Positions 27,632 through 36,462 are shown, counted from the stretch's first letter. The stretch is 64,000 nucleotides of DNA from Arsenicicoccus piscis (GCF_022568835.1 NZ_JAKZHV010000006.1:1-64000), one strand, 5' to 3'. The notes: generated by a model from the letters alone, not told the origin. Program-made: numbers and translations.

Positions 27632-29593
27632 GTGGCGGGGCGGATCAAGGCCGAGGACGTCGCGCTCGTCAAGGAGCGTGCCTCCATCGAGGACGTCGTG
27701 CGTCAGCACGTCACGCTGCGCAACGCCGGGCCGGGATCGCTCAAGGGGTTGTGCCCTTTCCACGACGAGAAGACCCCGTCGTTCACCGTGCGGCCGGCCG
27801 TCGGCTCCTACCACTGCTTCGGCTGCGGCGAGGGCGGCGACGTCATCGACTTCGTCCGCAAGGTCGACCACCTCGACTTCACCGAGGCCGTCGAGCGGCT
27901 CGCCGTGAGCAGCGGTGTCGAGCTGCACTACGAGGAGGGTGGCGGCCCGCGTCAGGGCGAGGCGCCCGGCCGACGGGCCCGGCTCGTCGAGGCGCACCGC
28001 GCCGCTGCCGAGTTCTACGGCGATGCGCTGATCACCCTGGGTGAGGCGCGCCAGGGCCGAGACTTCTTGCGCGGCAAGGGTTTTGATGGTGCCGCGGCCA
28101 AGCGGTTCGGGGTCGGCTACGCCCCCCGTGGGGGAGAGGACCTGACTCGTCACCTGCGTGGCAAGGGCTTCTCCGACGACGAGCTGGTCCTGGGAGGCCT
28201 CTCCGCACGGGGCCGCCGAGGGCTCTACGACCGGTTCCGGGGGCGGGTCGTGTGGCCGATCCGCGACGTCACCGGCGACACCGTCGGCTTCGGTGCGCGC
28301 CGCATCTTCCCCGACGACCGCATCGAGGCGAAGTACCTCAACACCTCGGAGACCCCGATCTACAAGAAGACCACCGTGCTCTACGGGCTCGACCTGGCCA
28401 AGAAGGCCATGGCGCGCGACCGCCAGGCGGTGATCGTCGAGGGCTACACCGACGTGATGGCCTGCCACCTGGCCGGCATCGAGCATGCCGTGGCGACCTG
28501 CGGCACGTCGTTCGGGCTCGACCACATCAAGGTGCTGCGCCGGATCCTGCGCGACGAGGCGGACCAGGCGCCGGCCAAGGTGATCTTCACCTTCGACGGC
28601 GACGCGGCCGGGCAGAAGGCTGCCATGCGCGCGTTCGCCGAGGACCAGCGCTGGGCCTCCCAGTCGTTCGTGGCGGTCGCGGATGCGGGGCAGGACCCCA
28701 ACGAGCTGCGCCAGTCCGGTGGAGACGAGGCCGTGCAGCACCTCGTCGCCGACGCGGTCCCGATGTTCGAGTTCGCGGTCCGCACCACGATGGGTCGGTT
28801 CGACCTCGCGACCGCCGAGGGTCGGGTGGGCGCCATCCGGGCCGTCGCCCCGATCATCGCGGGCATCCGCGACCAGGGCCTGCGCCCTGAGTACTCCCGC
28901 ACCGTGGCCGGGTGGCTCGGCGTCGGCGTGGAGCAGGTGACGGCCGAGGTGGCGCGGGCCGGGCGGGCCGGCCGCGATCAGCGCGAGCACGTCCTTGCGC
29001 ACCGACCCGAGGCCGACGACCGAGACCGGGGAGTCGACGGGGGAGTCGACGCGGGAGCGGCCGGTGGCGTCGACGCAGCCTCGGCGTTCACGCTCGCGCA
29101 GCCCGACCTGCGGCACCCCGCGATCCGGCGCGAGCGCCAGCTGCTCGTCAGCCTGCTGCAGTACCCCGGCTCGCACGACCCCGAGCTGGTCGCTGAGCTC
29201 GATGCCGAGATGTTCAGCCCGGGTGCCCACCGGCACGTCTTCGAGGCGATGCTGGCCGCCGGGGGCTGGGAGGCCGCGCGTGCCCAGTCGGCGAAGGCCT
29301 GGGTCGCCGCCGTGGCCGAGCAGGCGGGCGAGGTCGCGCAGGGCCTGGTGGCCGAGCTGTCCGTCGCGGAGCTGCCCGAGCGGCCCGACCCGATGACGGG
29401 CCAGCCGACGCGCCGCTACCTGGACTCGCTGGATCTCGGGGTGCACGAGGCCGCGCTGCAGCGCCGCATCGACGACGCGATCAGCGCGCTGCAGCGCAGC
29501 GACGGCTCCGACCCCGAGGCGGCGCGACAGATCGCCGTGCGCCTGACCGAGCTCCAACGCCGACTGAGTGCCCTGAAGACGAGGATGGCCTGA
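27632..29593 (+). CDS. dnaG: DNA primase
   Basis: 653 residues. Makes RNA primers at the replication fork. CHC2 zinc finger with C41, H44, C62 and C65 (LCPFHDEKTPSF ... YHCFGCGEGGD). RNA polymerase/TOPRIM core: GRVVWPIRDVTGDTVGFGARRI, VIVEGYTDVMACHLAGI, VIFTFDGDAAGQKAAMR. A variable linker at about 448-485 (RDRGVDGGVDAGAAGG) leads to the C-terminal helicase-interaction domain. GTG start follows AAGGAGGG at about 27621-27628; a TAGACT box lies at 27601-27606. Confidence 0.96.
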   Translation: MAGRIKAEDVALVKERASIEDVVRQHVTLRNAGPGSLKGLCPFHDEKTPSFTVRPAVGSYHCFGCGEGGDVIDFVRKVDHLDFTEAVERLAVSSGVELHYEEGGGPRQGEAPGRRARLVEAHRAAAEFYGDALITLGEARQGRDFLRGKGFDGAAAKRFGVGYAPRGGEDLTRHLRGKGFSDDELVLGGLSARGRRGLYDRFRGRVVWPIRDVTGDTVGFGARRIFPDDRIEAKYLNTSETPIYKKTTVLYGLDLAKKAMARDRQAVIVEGYTDVMACHLAGIEHAVATCGTSFGLDHIKVLRRILRDEADQAPAKVIFTFDGDAAGQKAAMRAFAEDQRWASQSFVAVADAGQDPNELRQSGGDEAVQHLVADAVPMFEFAVRTTMGRFDLATAEGRVGAIRAVAPIIAGIRDQGLRPEYSRTVAGWLGVGVEQVTAEVARAGRAGRDQREHVLAHRPEADDRDRGVDGGVDAGAAGGVDAASAFTLAQPDLRHPAIRRERQLLVSLLQYPGSHDPELVAELDAEMFSPGAHRHVFEAMLAAGGWEAARAQSAKAWVAAVAEQAGEVAQGLVAELSVAELPERPDPMTGQPTRRYLDSLDLGVHEAALQRRIDDAISALQRSDGSDPEAARQIAVRLTELQRRLSALKTRMA

Positions 29594-30180
29594 TGCCCCT
29601 GTTCCGCCGCAGCTCCGACCGGCGCCGCAGCTCTCACCAGCCCGGTGCGCCCAAGCCCGACCGCCTGCCCCGCCTGACCAAGGCGCAGCGACTGCTGCTG
29701 TGCCTGCGCGACGGCGACCGGGTGCTGGGCCACGACGTTGCCAAGGACGGCGCCGTGCTCGTCGCCGGCCTGCACACCGTCTCGCTGCTCGCGCCCACCG
29801 TGCTCGGCGAGCCCGCCGACCACCTCGTCGACCAGGCGCCCTGGCATGTCGTCGAGCGTGGCTCGTGGTCGGCCTCGCTCGGTCGCCTGGTCATCACCTT
29901 CGTCGACGGGCGGCCGGACCTATCGGTCGAGCTCCAGCCGACCTCGCCCGTGCTCGCCACGGTGCGCGAGCGGGTGCAGGCGAGCGTGATCATGCACCAG
30001 GACGTCAAGGTGCGCGGTGGCACCGCACGCGTCGTGCTGCGCCAGGACCTGGCGCGGTCCGCGCCGTTCGTCCAGACGGTCTACGGGCAGGGCGTGGAGG
30101 CGCAGGACCCGGCCGTCGCAGGTTCCGTCGAGGCGGCCGCTGCCGAGCTGCGCGAGTCGATCGGTCTCGCGCGCGCCTGA
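29593..30180 (+). CDS. Conserved hypothetical protein coupled to dnaG
   Basis: 195 residues. ATG overlaps the last base of the dnaG stop (TGATG). A basic N-terminus (FRRSSDRRRSSHQPGAPKPDRLPRLTKAQR) precedes a beta-rich PH-like domain: LCLRDGDRVLGHDVAKDGAVLVAGLHTVSLL, APWHVVERGSWSASLGRLVITFVDGRPDLSVELQ, ASVIMHQDVKVRGGTARVVLRQDL. Proteins like it sit behind dnaG in several actinobacteria; the function is unknown. Confidence 0.8.
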   Translation: MPLFRRSSDRRRSSHQPGAPKPDRLPRLTKAQRLLLCLRDGDRVLGHDVAKDGAVLVAGLHTVSLLAPTVLGEPADHLVDQAPWHVVERGSWSASLGRLVITFVDGRPDLSVELQPTSPVLATVRERVQASVIMHQDVKVRGGTARVVLRQDLARSAPFVQTVYGQGVEAQDPAVAGSVEAAAAELRESIGLARA

Positions 30181-30278
30181 GGCGATCTGCGCAGGCCCCG
30201 GTAGCGCCCGCGGCGACCCCCGCCGGTTTCCGTTTGCGGGCGCGCCTTTGCTACAGTTGCGTCCGCGCTGAGACGCAT

Positions 30279-30351
30279 TCCCCTGTAGCTCAATTGGCAG
30301 AGCAGCCGGCTGTTAACCGGCAGGTTATTGGTTCGAGTCCAATCGGGGGAG
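30279..30351 (+). tRNA. tRNA-Asn (GTT)
   Basis: 73 nt cloverleaf: acceptor TCCCCTG / CGGGGGA, D-arm AGCTCAATTGGCAGAGC, anticodon stem CCGGC / GCCGG with loop TGTTAAC region giving GTT, and T-arm with GGTTCGAGTCC. The 3' CCA is not encoded. A TACAGT -10 box at 30252-30257 could drive it. Confidence 0.96.
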
Positions 30352-30358
30352 CAGATCG

Positions 30359-30387
30359 AGCCCCGTCCGAGTCTCTCGGGCGGGGCT
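30359..30387 (+). terminator. Terminator of tRNA-Asn
   Basis: AGCCCCGTCCGAG (30359-30371) pairs with CTCGGGCGGGGCT (30375-30387), one G-U pair, loop of 3 nt, followed by TTCG. It begins 8 nt after the tRNA. Confidence 0.85.
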
Positions 30388-30507
30388 TCGTGCTGTCCCG
30401 GCGGTGTTTCGTGCTGTCCTGGCCGACCCGGTCGACGCTGAGCTGGTGTGCCGCAGCGCAGTCGGTGGGTGCGTGCGCGCCGGGCCGTCTGGCGCTGGAC
30501 GCCAGGC

Positions 30508-31359
30508 CTAGGAGCAGCCGGTGACCTTGGGTGCTGCTGGGACCTTGTCGACGAGGCCGGGGTAGACGAACGCGCGGCGATACGCGTCGGCCCACTCGCC
30601 GTCGGCGACGAAGCCCTGCAGGGCTCGGGTCAACCGGCGACAGAGGTCGGGTTGGTCCTTGGGCAGCGCCAGGCCGTAGTCGAGGGTCGTGAACGTCGGC
30701 TCCAGCACCCGCAGCTTGCCGGCGTAGGGCGCTACCGTGCCGTAGCCCTCGAGCACGAGCCGCTCGTCGGTCACGGCGTCCACGGTGCCCTCGAGCAGCA
30801 TGGTCAGGCACGTGGAGACGGTGCTGCGCACGACGATCCGGGAGGACGGCAGGTGGGTCGCGGCGCCTTCCTGCATGGTCGACGCGCCACCGGCGACGCA
30901 GACGGGTCGGCCGGCGAGGCTCTGCGGGCCGGTGATGGCGCGTGATCTCGGGTCGTCGGCGCGGACGGCGAGGGTCTGCCCACCGCTCAGGTAGGGCCCG
31001 ATCAGCTGCGAGACCTTGGCGTTGGCGGGAGTCATCGGGGTAAGCGCCACGGCGAAGTCGAGCCGGTTGCTCCGCCAGCTCGCGCCGAGGTCCGCCTCGC
31101 TGACGTAGAGCACACCGAGCGAGCGTCCCTGCCCGTAGCCCAGCCGATCGGCCAGGGCGAGCGCGACATCGGCGTCGAAGCCGACCGTGACGTTCGTGCG
31201 CCGGACCGCGAGACCCGGGTGGTCGGAGTCCAGGCCGACGGAGAGCGGGTCCAGCGCCTTCGAGCACCCGGCGAGCACCGCCACCGCGACCGTGGCCGAC
31301 GCCAGGACCTTCACCGCCGACCGTGCCGAGCGCACGAGGCGGGTGGTGGGACGGGGCAT
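30508..31359 (-). CDS. Solute-binding lipoprotein (amino-acid type, SBP family 3)
   Basis: 283 residues. Lipobox VLAGCS (Cys about 32) after an Arg-rich signal peptide. SBP family 3 fold: NVTVGFDADVALALADRLGY, RLDFAVALTPMTPANAKVSQLIGPYLSGGQTLAV, SLAGRPVCVAGGASTMQEG, TVDAVTDERLVLEGYG and YGLALPKDQPDLCRRLTRALQGFVADGEW. It should bind a small polar solute, probably an amino acid. No permease or ATPase gene is adjacent, so it is an orphan receptor or works with a distant transporter. Confidence 0.85.
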   Translation of the reverse strand: MPRPTTRLVRSARSAVKVLASATVAVAVLAGCSKALDPLSVGLDSDHPGLAVRRTNVTVGFDADVALALADRLGYGQGRSLGVLYVSEADLGASWRSNRLDFAVALTPMTPANAKVSQLIGPYLSGGQTLAVRADDPRSRAITGPQSLAGRPVCVAGGASTMQEGAATHLPSSRIVVRSTVSTCLTMLLEGTVDAVTDERLVLEGYGTVAPYAGKLRVLEPTFTTLDYGLALPKDQPDLCRRLTRALQGFVADGEWADAYRRAFVYPGLVDKVPAAPKVTGCS

Positions 31360-31515
31360 GGCGGGCGAGGTCCTTGTGGGTGCGGGGTTGCGGGGGCCGT
31401 GTGGGTGTGGTGCGACGGGGGAGGGCAGCTGCTGGCCTCACCGTAGCGCGGACCCGGCAACGACGAAGACCTGGCACCCCGAGGGGCCCAGGTATTCGTC
31501 AGTGTGCGTGGAGCG

Positions 31516-32023
31516 TCAGCGCTTGGTGCCGAACGACACGTTGCTGCTCCAGATGCGCTGGTGGCGGATGCCGCGGCGCGGGTTGCCGGCGTCGACCATC
31601 ATCGAACCGCCGGCGTAGATGCCCACGTGGTAGGTGCTGCGGCCACGGTGGAAGAAGATCAGGTCGCCGGGACGAGCCGCGCCGCGGGAGATGCGGCGGG
31701 TCGCGGCGCGCTGGGCGGCAGCGGTGCGCGGCAGCCGGATGCCCTGACGAGCGTAGACGTACTGGGTCATACCCGAGCAGTCGAAGCCCGTGCGGGGGCT
31801 GGTGCCACCCCAGCGGTAGCGAACGCGCCCGGCAAAGCTCTTGGCCATGCCCAGGATCGCCATGCCCTGAGCGAGGGAGGCGGCCGAGGGGGCAGCGACG
31901 GGAGCGGCGGAGGCAGAGGCAGCGGTGGCGATCGGCGCGGCGACGAGGGCGGCGCCGACAAATCCCACCGAGCGCGGAGCGGCGCGACAGCAGAGTCGAG
32001 CCAGGCTTCGCAGAGTCGTACAT
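31516..32023 (-). pseudogene. NlpC/P60 (C40) cell-wall peptidase with frameshifted signal peptide
   Basis: The catalytic domain is intact: YRWGGTSPRTGFDCSGMTQYVY (catalytic Cys), ARPGDLIFFHRGRSTYHVGIYAGG (catalytic His) and a final VDAGNPRRGIRHQRIW. The natural start is ATG 32023, preceded by AAAGGA at 7 nt; it opens MYDSAKPGSTLLSRRSALGG, a Tat-like twin-Arg signal. The frame then breaks in a CCC run at 31964-31966 (plus strand); with two C the signal would continue FVGAALVAAPIATAASASAAP. As written the enzyme lacks its export start. Probably a one-base sequence error or a recent mutation. Family: gamma-D-glutamyl endopeptidase. Confidence 0.8.
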
Positions 32024-32493
32024 GAGTGTTCCTTTCACGTGCGGCCGAGGGCGCCGCCGGTTGATTGGCCATTTCTCAGGTAAGGACTGGTGCCCTGATG
32101 GCAGGGCATGAGAAACAGTCGCCCGGGTGGGCTGGATTTGGTTGTGCGCGCCCCGACGCGCTGCGGACCACGGCCTGCTGGGGGTGCAGGCGGTCCAGAC
32201 CGGGCAGCCGTTGTCCATGGCTGGGCGCACATGGCTACTCGGTGTGACAGGGACTCGCGCATCGCCCCTGTCTTTGCGAAGACATTCACAAGCGTGGTCC
32301 TCCGCGGGCTGCTCAACCAGTATTACCGATTCGTGACCTGGGAGGGAAGATCCGTGAACGTTCAACCGCCCTATTCGGGCCGATTCGGACGTCCGCATCT
32401 GCCCTGGCGTGTGGACAGCGGACTCATAGACTCAGCGTTTTCGCAGGTACAGACGCCGCGTCAGGGGAGGTTCCGGCCGCGGTCCGGGTTACG

Positions 32494-32509
32494 TGTGACC
32501 TTCGTCACA
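32494..32509. promoter_or_regulatory. Crp/GlxR-type binding site
   Basis: TGTGACCTTCGTCACA is an exact match to the TGTGA-N6-TCACA consensus of the cAMP-responsive Crp/GlxR regulators. It lies in a gene-free stretch (32024-32927) between the NlpC/P60 gene on the minus strand and a secreted-protein gene on the plus strand. No gene was recognised in that stretch on either strand. Confidence 0.7.
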
Positions 32510-32734
32510 ACGTAACCGTTCTGTGTCATGACCGCAGGAATCGAGCGCCCGTCGAGGCGCGGCTGTGACGTGGCTGAGATGTTCGCGTGTCCCCGCCTCA
32601 CGGCCCGACGAGGGTCGGTTCTACCGCTCCTCAGGAGGGGCTGCGACAGGGCCGATCGTGGCCTAGTCGCTACGGAGAGTGAACATATGCCCTCGGACCG
32701 ACTCCCAGGAGCTCGCGGAGTCTGATCGATCAAC

Positions 32735-32750
32735 CGTGATCTGTGTCACA
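32735..32750. promoter_or_regulatory. Second Crp/GlxR-type binding site
   Basis: CGTGATCTGTGTCACA has one mismatch to TGTGA-N6-TCACA. It is 178 nt before the start of the secreted malectin-domain protein and 241 nt from the first site. A near-inverted repeat, AGTCACTG with CAGTCAGTGA, also occurs at about 32859-32880. Confidence 0.6.
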
Positions 32751-32927
32751 CCCGGCATCGCTCGGCAGGGTGGTTCGGGAGGTTTCGTCCGGGGGTGGGT
32801 GGCCAGCGCGGCAGCGGTCTCATTCGCTGCGAAAAGTGCATGCTAGTCACACTCTGTAGTCACTGGTTACAGTCAGTGATACGTGGGGGACGCCCATCCA
32901 CATATCTCACTCCTCAAGGAGCAACCA

Positions 32928-34664
32928 GTGTCCCAGCGACGCTTGCGCTTGTGCGCCACCGGTGTGGTCGCCACGAGCATCGCCGTCTTCGGCACCGCCA
33001 TCGGCACCACGACCTCCTCGGCCGCCGATCACGTCAGCACGCCAGCCTCCCGGACGGTGGCCAAGGCCACTGCCAAGGTCGCGACCAGGACGACCAGCAA
33101 GGTCGCCGCGGCACGCACCCAGGCGTTCCCGTCGCGCATCTTCGCTGCGTCGAGCCCGTTCTACCAACGCCTCCCGGACCGGACGCCCACGGACAACCAG
33201 TCCACGGCGATGGCGCGCAATCTCTACGACCAGGGAGTCAACTACTACGGCGACAAGGCCGGGCGCCGCCCCGCCATCGCGCTCAACACCTCGAGCTACA
33301 CGCCTCCTATGTACGTCGCCACCAACAGCGACCCGCTCGTCACCTTCTCGTGGGAGAACTGCCAAGGAAAGACCTACGGCGACTTCGGCCTGATCGCCAA
33401 GCACCTCACCGGGATTCGCATCCCGGCGAACGCGCTGCCCGCAGAGGGCACCGACGCCGAGATGACGATCTACAACCAGGACACGGACGAGTACACCGAC
33501 ACGTGGGTCACTCGCAAGCAGAACGGCCGCTGGAGCGCCTGCTGGGCCGGCACGATCCGCAACGCGAGCAAGAACGACGGTGTCTTCGAGTCGCCGTTCG
33601 GGGCAAGTGCGAGCGGAATCGCCTTGGCTGCCGGGGTGATTCGGGCGGACGAGCTCAAGGCGGGTCGCATCGACCACGTCGTCGGGCTGGCCATGCCGGC
33701 GTACAAGGGCTGGCCGTCGGTGTCCTGGCCGGCGAACCGGACCGACGGCTCCGAGCCAGTCAACGGTCGACCGGCGCCCTCCGCCGGCCAGCTGCTGCGC
33801 CTGCCCGCAGACCTGAACATCGACGCCATGAAGCTGTCGCCGGTGGCCCGCACCATCGCCAAGGCCGCGCAGGAGTACGGCCTCATCATCTGGGACACGG
33901 CCGGTGCGATCTCGTTCCGCCTCGAGAACCCTGTCTCCATGGGGTCGGACCCCTACCCCTCGATCATGCGGGGCCGGGCGGGTTGGGACGAGATGTGGGG
34001 TGACCCGAGCCGAGGCGAGCAGATGTTCCCGCTCGACAAGCTCGAGGTGCTGCCGATGAACTACCGTGCGCCGCAGACGAACTGGGTGGGTGGCCAGCCC
34101 GGCCAGAGCACCGCGCCGTCGGTCCCGTCGACGCCTGCACCGTCTCCCGCGCCGAGCACGCCGACGCCGCCCCCGGCAGGGGTCGGCGGGTCCGACGCCG
34201 GGTCGGGCAACCAGGGCCGGGTCATCGTCCGGCAGGCCGCCTCGTGGTCGGACGTCAAGGACTCGGCCGGCAACACGTGGACGCGGCGCGGTGACTTCGA
34301 CTCGTTGATGACGAGCACCGAGCTGGCGAGGACCGGCGTGACCGGGACGGCCGACCAGGCGCTCTACGCCCAGCAGGTGTTCGGGCTCCGGTCCTACACC
34401 AAGGCGGTGCCGAACGGCCGCTACCGGGTGACGGTGCTCATGGCGGAGGACTGGTTCACCAAGCCCGGCGAGCGCGTCTTCGACATCACCGCGGAGGGCT
34501 CGACCGTGAGCGCAGGGGTAGACCTCGTGGCCCGGACCGGCGGCAAGGGTCGCGCCACGAGCGTGTCGGCGGACGTGGACGTGCGCGACGGCCGGCTGGA
34601 CCTCGGCTTCGTGCCGATCAAGGACCGCGCGATCGTCGCCGGCGTGCAGATCGCCGCTCTGTAA
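32928..34664 (+). CDS. Secreted protein with C-terminal malectin-like carbohydrate-binding domain
   Basis: 578 residues from GTG 32928, chosen for the AAGGAG site 6 nt upstream. Signal peptide RRLRLCATGVVATSIAVFGTAIGTTTSSAA. The middle domain (about 65-370) has GDFGLIAKHLTGIRIPANALPAEGTDAEMTIYN, then SPFGASASGIALAAGVIRADELKAGRIDHVVGLAMP and PAPSAGQLLRLPADLNI; I do not recognise a named family. After a Pro/Ser linker (about 395-425, an extracellular spacer) the C-terminal domain WSDVKDSAGNTWTRRGDF ... VPNGRYRVTVLMAEDWFTKPGERVFDITAEG matches malectin domains that bind glycans. Two Crp/GlxR-type sites lie upstream. Confidence 0.75.
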   Translation: MSQRRLRLCATGVVATSIAVFGTAIGTTTSSAADHVSTPASRTVAKATAKVATRTTSKVAAARTQAFPSRIFAASSPFYQRLPDRTPTDNQSTAMARNLYDQGVNYYGDKAGRRPAIALNTSSYTPPMYVATNSDPLVTFSWENCQGKTYGDFGLIAKHLTGIRIPANALPAEGTDAEMTIYNQDTDEYTDTWVTRKQNGRWSACWAGTIRNASKNDGVFESPFGASASGIALAAGVIRADELKAGRIDHVVGLAMPAYKGWPSVSWPANRTDGSEPVNGRPAPSAGQLLRLPADLNIDAMKLSPVARTIAKAAQEYGLIIWDTAGAISFRLENPVSMGSDPYPSIMRGRAGWDEMWGDPSRGEQMFPLDKLEVLPMNYRAPQTNWVGGQPGQSTAPSVPSTPAPSPAPSTPTPPPAGVGGSDAGSGNQGRVIVRQAASWSDVKDSAGNTWTRRGDFDSLMTSTELARTGVTGTADQALYAQQVFGLRSYTKAVPNGRYRVTVLMAEDWFTKPGERVFDITAEGSTVSAGVDLVARTGGKGRATSVSADVDVRDGRLDLGFVPIKDRAIVAGVQIAAL

Positions 34665-34717
34665 GCCGATCAGGCTCGGACGGCGGTTGCGGACGCAGCC
34701 GCCGTCACCGGACACAG

Positions 34718-34756
34718 CTCGCCCACCGACCCCGCAGGGAGGGGCCGGTGGGCGAG
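34718..34756. terminator. Hairpin between convergent malectin and PepSY genes
   Basis: CTCGCCCACCG (34718-34728) pairs with CGGTGGGCGAG (34746-34756), 11 bp, with further G/C pairing inside the loop. It sits just after one stop and before the opposite one at 34765. Confidence 0.75.
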
Positions 34757-34764
34757 AGTCTTGC

Positions 34765-35301
34765 TCAGGCTGAGGCGCTGGGGGCGCTGGGGGCGCCGGC
34801 GCCGCCGCTCGGGGCCTCGCCGCCGCCCGTGCTGCTGCCGCCGGACCCGGCCCGACCACCCGGGCCGCCTGAGCCACCCGGACCGCCCTGGCCCATGACC
34901 TGGACGTTGGTGACGGTGAAGTCGGCGTTGACCTGGACGATGATGTGGGTGCCGTCGGAGCGCGTCATGTGCGCCTCGTAGACCCCCTCGGAGTCCGTCT
35001 CGACCCGGTCCACGGTCGCGGTCGGCTCCTTGGCCTTCGCGGCAGCCGTCACCTTGGTGGCGGTGGTGCCAGTCAGCGCGGTCTCACCGGCGTGACCACC
35101 CCCGCCCCGCTTGCCGCCCTGGCCGCTCTGACCGCCCTCGCCGCCGCGCTGGCCACCCTCGCCGAGCTGCTGACCGTAGTAGCCGGTCGAGCGCACCAAG
35201 TTGTTGGCGTCGGCGTTGGCGAGCGAGGCTCCCGTGATGGTGATCCCAGCGGCCGCCGCAGCGACCGCGGCACCGATGGCGATGCCCTTGTTCCTGTTCA
35301 C
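34765..35301 (-). CDS. Secreted Gly-rich PepSY-type protein
   Basis: 178 residues, GTG 35301 after AAGGAGA. Signal-like helix IAIGAAVAAAAAGITITGASLANA. A Gly/Gln-rich spacer precedes a PepSY-like fold: ALTGTTATKVTAAAKAKEPTATVDRVETDSEGVYEAHMTRSDGTHIIVQVNADFTVTNVQV. The tail after that is a Gly/Ser/Pro low-complexity run. PepSY proteins often inhibit or chaperone secreted enzymes; the partner is unknown. Confidence 0.8.
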   Translation of the reverse strand: MNRNKGIAIGAAVAAAAAGITITGASLANADANNLVRSTGYYGQQLGEGGQRGGEGGQSGQGGKRGGGGHAGETALTGTTATKVTAAAKAKEPTATVDRVETDSEGVYEAHMTRSDGTHIIVQVNADFTVTNVQVMGQGGPGGSGGPGGRAGSGGSSTGGGEAPSGGAGAPSAPSASA

Positions 35302-35503
35302 AGTGTCTCCTTCTGCTCGGAGCAGGCGGATGGTCCGCCCGATCTGATCCTGCGAGCCTCGCCAACCACGCTGCGCGGGCCCGATGGTGAGGCTGTGGCG
35401 GGGCTGAGCATCGTGGAGGATCCACACAGGTTCGGCCGGCGCCGCGGAAGGCGCGCGTCGACTGGCCGCGGGCGGCGGGGCCCGACTAGCCTGCGATGGC
35501 CCC

Positions 35504-35580
35504 GGGACAGTAGCTCAGTCGGTCAGAGCAGCGGACTCATAATCCGTCGGTCGTCGGTTCAAGCCCGACCTGTCCCACCA
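35504..35580 (+). tRNA. tRNA with CAT anticodon (elongator Met or lysidine-type Ile)
   Basis: Acceptor GGGACAG / CTGTCCC, D-arm AGCTCAGTCGGTCAGAGC, anticodon stem CGGAC / GTCCG-type with loop CTCATAA, T-arm GGTTCAAGCC, discriminator A and encoded CCA (35578-35580). It lacks the initiator features. Sequence alone does not separate elongator Met from Ile2, whose C34 is modified to lysidine. Confidence 0.9.
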
Positions 35581-35814
35581 CAGATCCTCGCCGAGGGCCG
35601 CGGCAGCGCCTGGTTCCTCCTGTATCTCACGACGTCACCCGTTCGGTGGGCCCGTAGAGGTGTCACAGGTGGGGTTGATGGGGCATGATGGACACAGCGT
35701 GACGCCTGAGGCGACACGCCAGACCAGCACAACATCCATGGTTCGCGGCAGCAGACCGGCCATCCTCGTCGAGGTCGTTGGGGAAGACGTCCCTCGTACG
35801 CCCAGGAGGTCCGG

Positions 35815-36348
35815 ATGTCCACCGCAGAGAACCTGCACCGGAGTGCCACCACTCCGACGACGCGCGGAGTCGTCTTCATCCACTCCGCGTCCACTGCTCT
35901 GTGCCCGCACGTCGCGTGGGCGCTCGAGGGTGTGCTCGGCACGACCGTCACCTTGGACTGGGAGCCCCAGCCGCTCGGTGACCGGGCTCAGCGCACCGAG
36001 ATCAACTGGGTCGGCCCGCAGGGGACCGGCGCGGCGATCGCGTCGGCGCTGCGCGGGTGGGACTCGCTGCGCTACGAGATCACCGAGGAGCCGAGCGCCG
36101 GTGCCGACGGGTCGCGCTGGTCGTTCACCCCGAGCCTGGGCCTCCACCACACCTGGGTGGGCGCGAGCGGGGACAGCGTCGTCAACGAGGACCGGATCCG
36201 GCACGCGGTGGCGCAGGCGCAGGGCGACCCGCTGGTCTTCGCGGACCTGATGGACGGCCTGCTCGGCACTCGCTGGGACGAGGAGCTGGAGGGCTTCCGG
36301 CACGCCGGCGAGGACGCTCCCGTGCGGTGGCTCTACAAGGTCGGCTGA
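35815..36348 (+). CDS. DUF3145 family protein
   Basis: 177 residues, ATG 35815 with AGGAGG at about 35802-35807. Recognised by RGVVFIHSASTALCPHVAWALEGVLG, LDWEPQPLGDRAQRTEINWVGPQGTGAAIASALRGWDSLRYEITEEPS and LGLHHTWVGASGDSVVNEDRIRHA. DUF3145 is an actinobacterial family regularly found beside fab genes; function unknown. The 235-nt gap before it (35581-35814) holds no other gene. Confidence 0.9.
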   Translation: MSTAENLHRSATTPTTRGVVFIHSASTALCPHVAWALEGVLGTTVTLDWEPQPLGDRAQRTEINWVGPQGTGAAIASALRGWDSLRYEITEEPSAGADGSRWSFTPSLGLHHTWVGASGDSVVNEDRIRHAVAQAQGDPLVFADLMDGLLGTRWDEELEGFRHAGEDAPVRWLYKVG

Positions 36349-36371
36349 CCGAGCCCGGACCAGACACGACG

Positions 36372-36404
36372 TCGCCCCCGCAGAGCCAGGCTCTGCGGGG
36401 GCGA
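36372..36404. terminator. Bidirectional terminator between DUF3145 and fabF
   Basis: TCGCCCCCGCAGAGCC (36372-36387) is exactly complementary to GGCTCTGCGGGGGCGA (36389-36404), a 16-bp inverted repeat around one base. The innermost pairs must open to form the loop. Confidence 0.88.
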
Positions 36405-36462
36405 ACAGCTGTGGCCCTGCGCGGGCGCGGGTCGACCGCTGCAGCGTGACGCCGCTACGGCG

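Noticed and set aside
31516-31968. GTG 31968 as the true start of the NlpC/P60 gene
   Set aside because: No ribosome site precedes it, and the signal peptide would lose its twin-Arg region, whereas ATG 32023 has AAAGGA at the right distance.
32024-32530. A c-di-AMP (ydaO-type) riboswitch ahead of the NlpC/P60 gene, as known for some cell-wall hydrolases
   Set aside because: The hallmark strings of that riboswitch could not be found on the minus strand. A covariance-model search would settle it.
35504-35580. Initiator tRNA-fMet
   Set aside because: The acceptor starts with a paired G-C and the anticodon stem lacks the three G-C pairs typical of initiators; it is an elongator Met or Ile2 tRNA.
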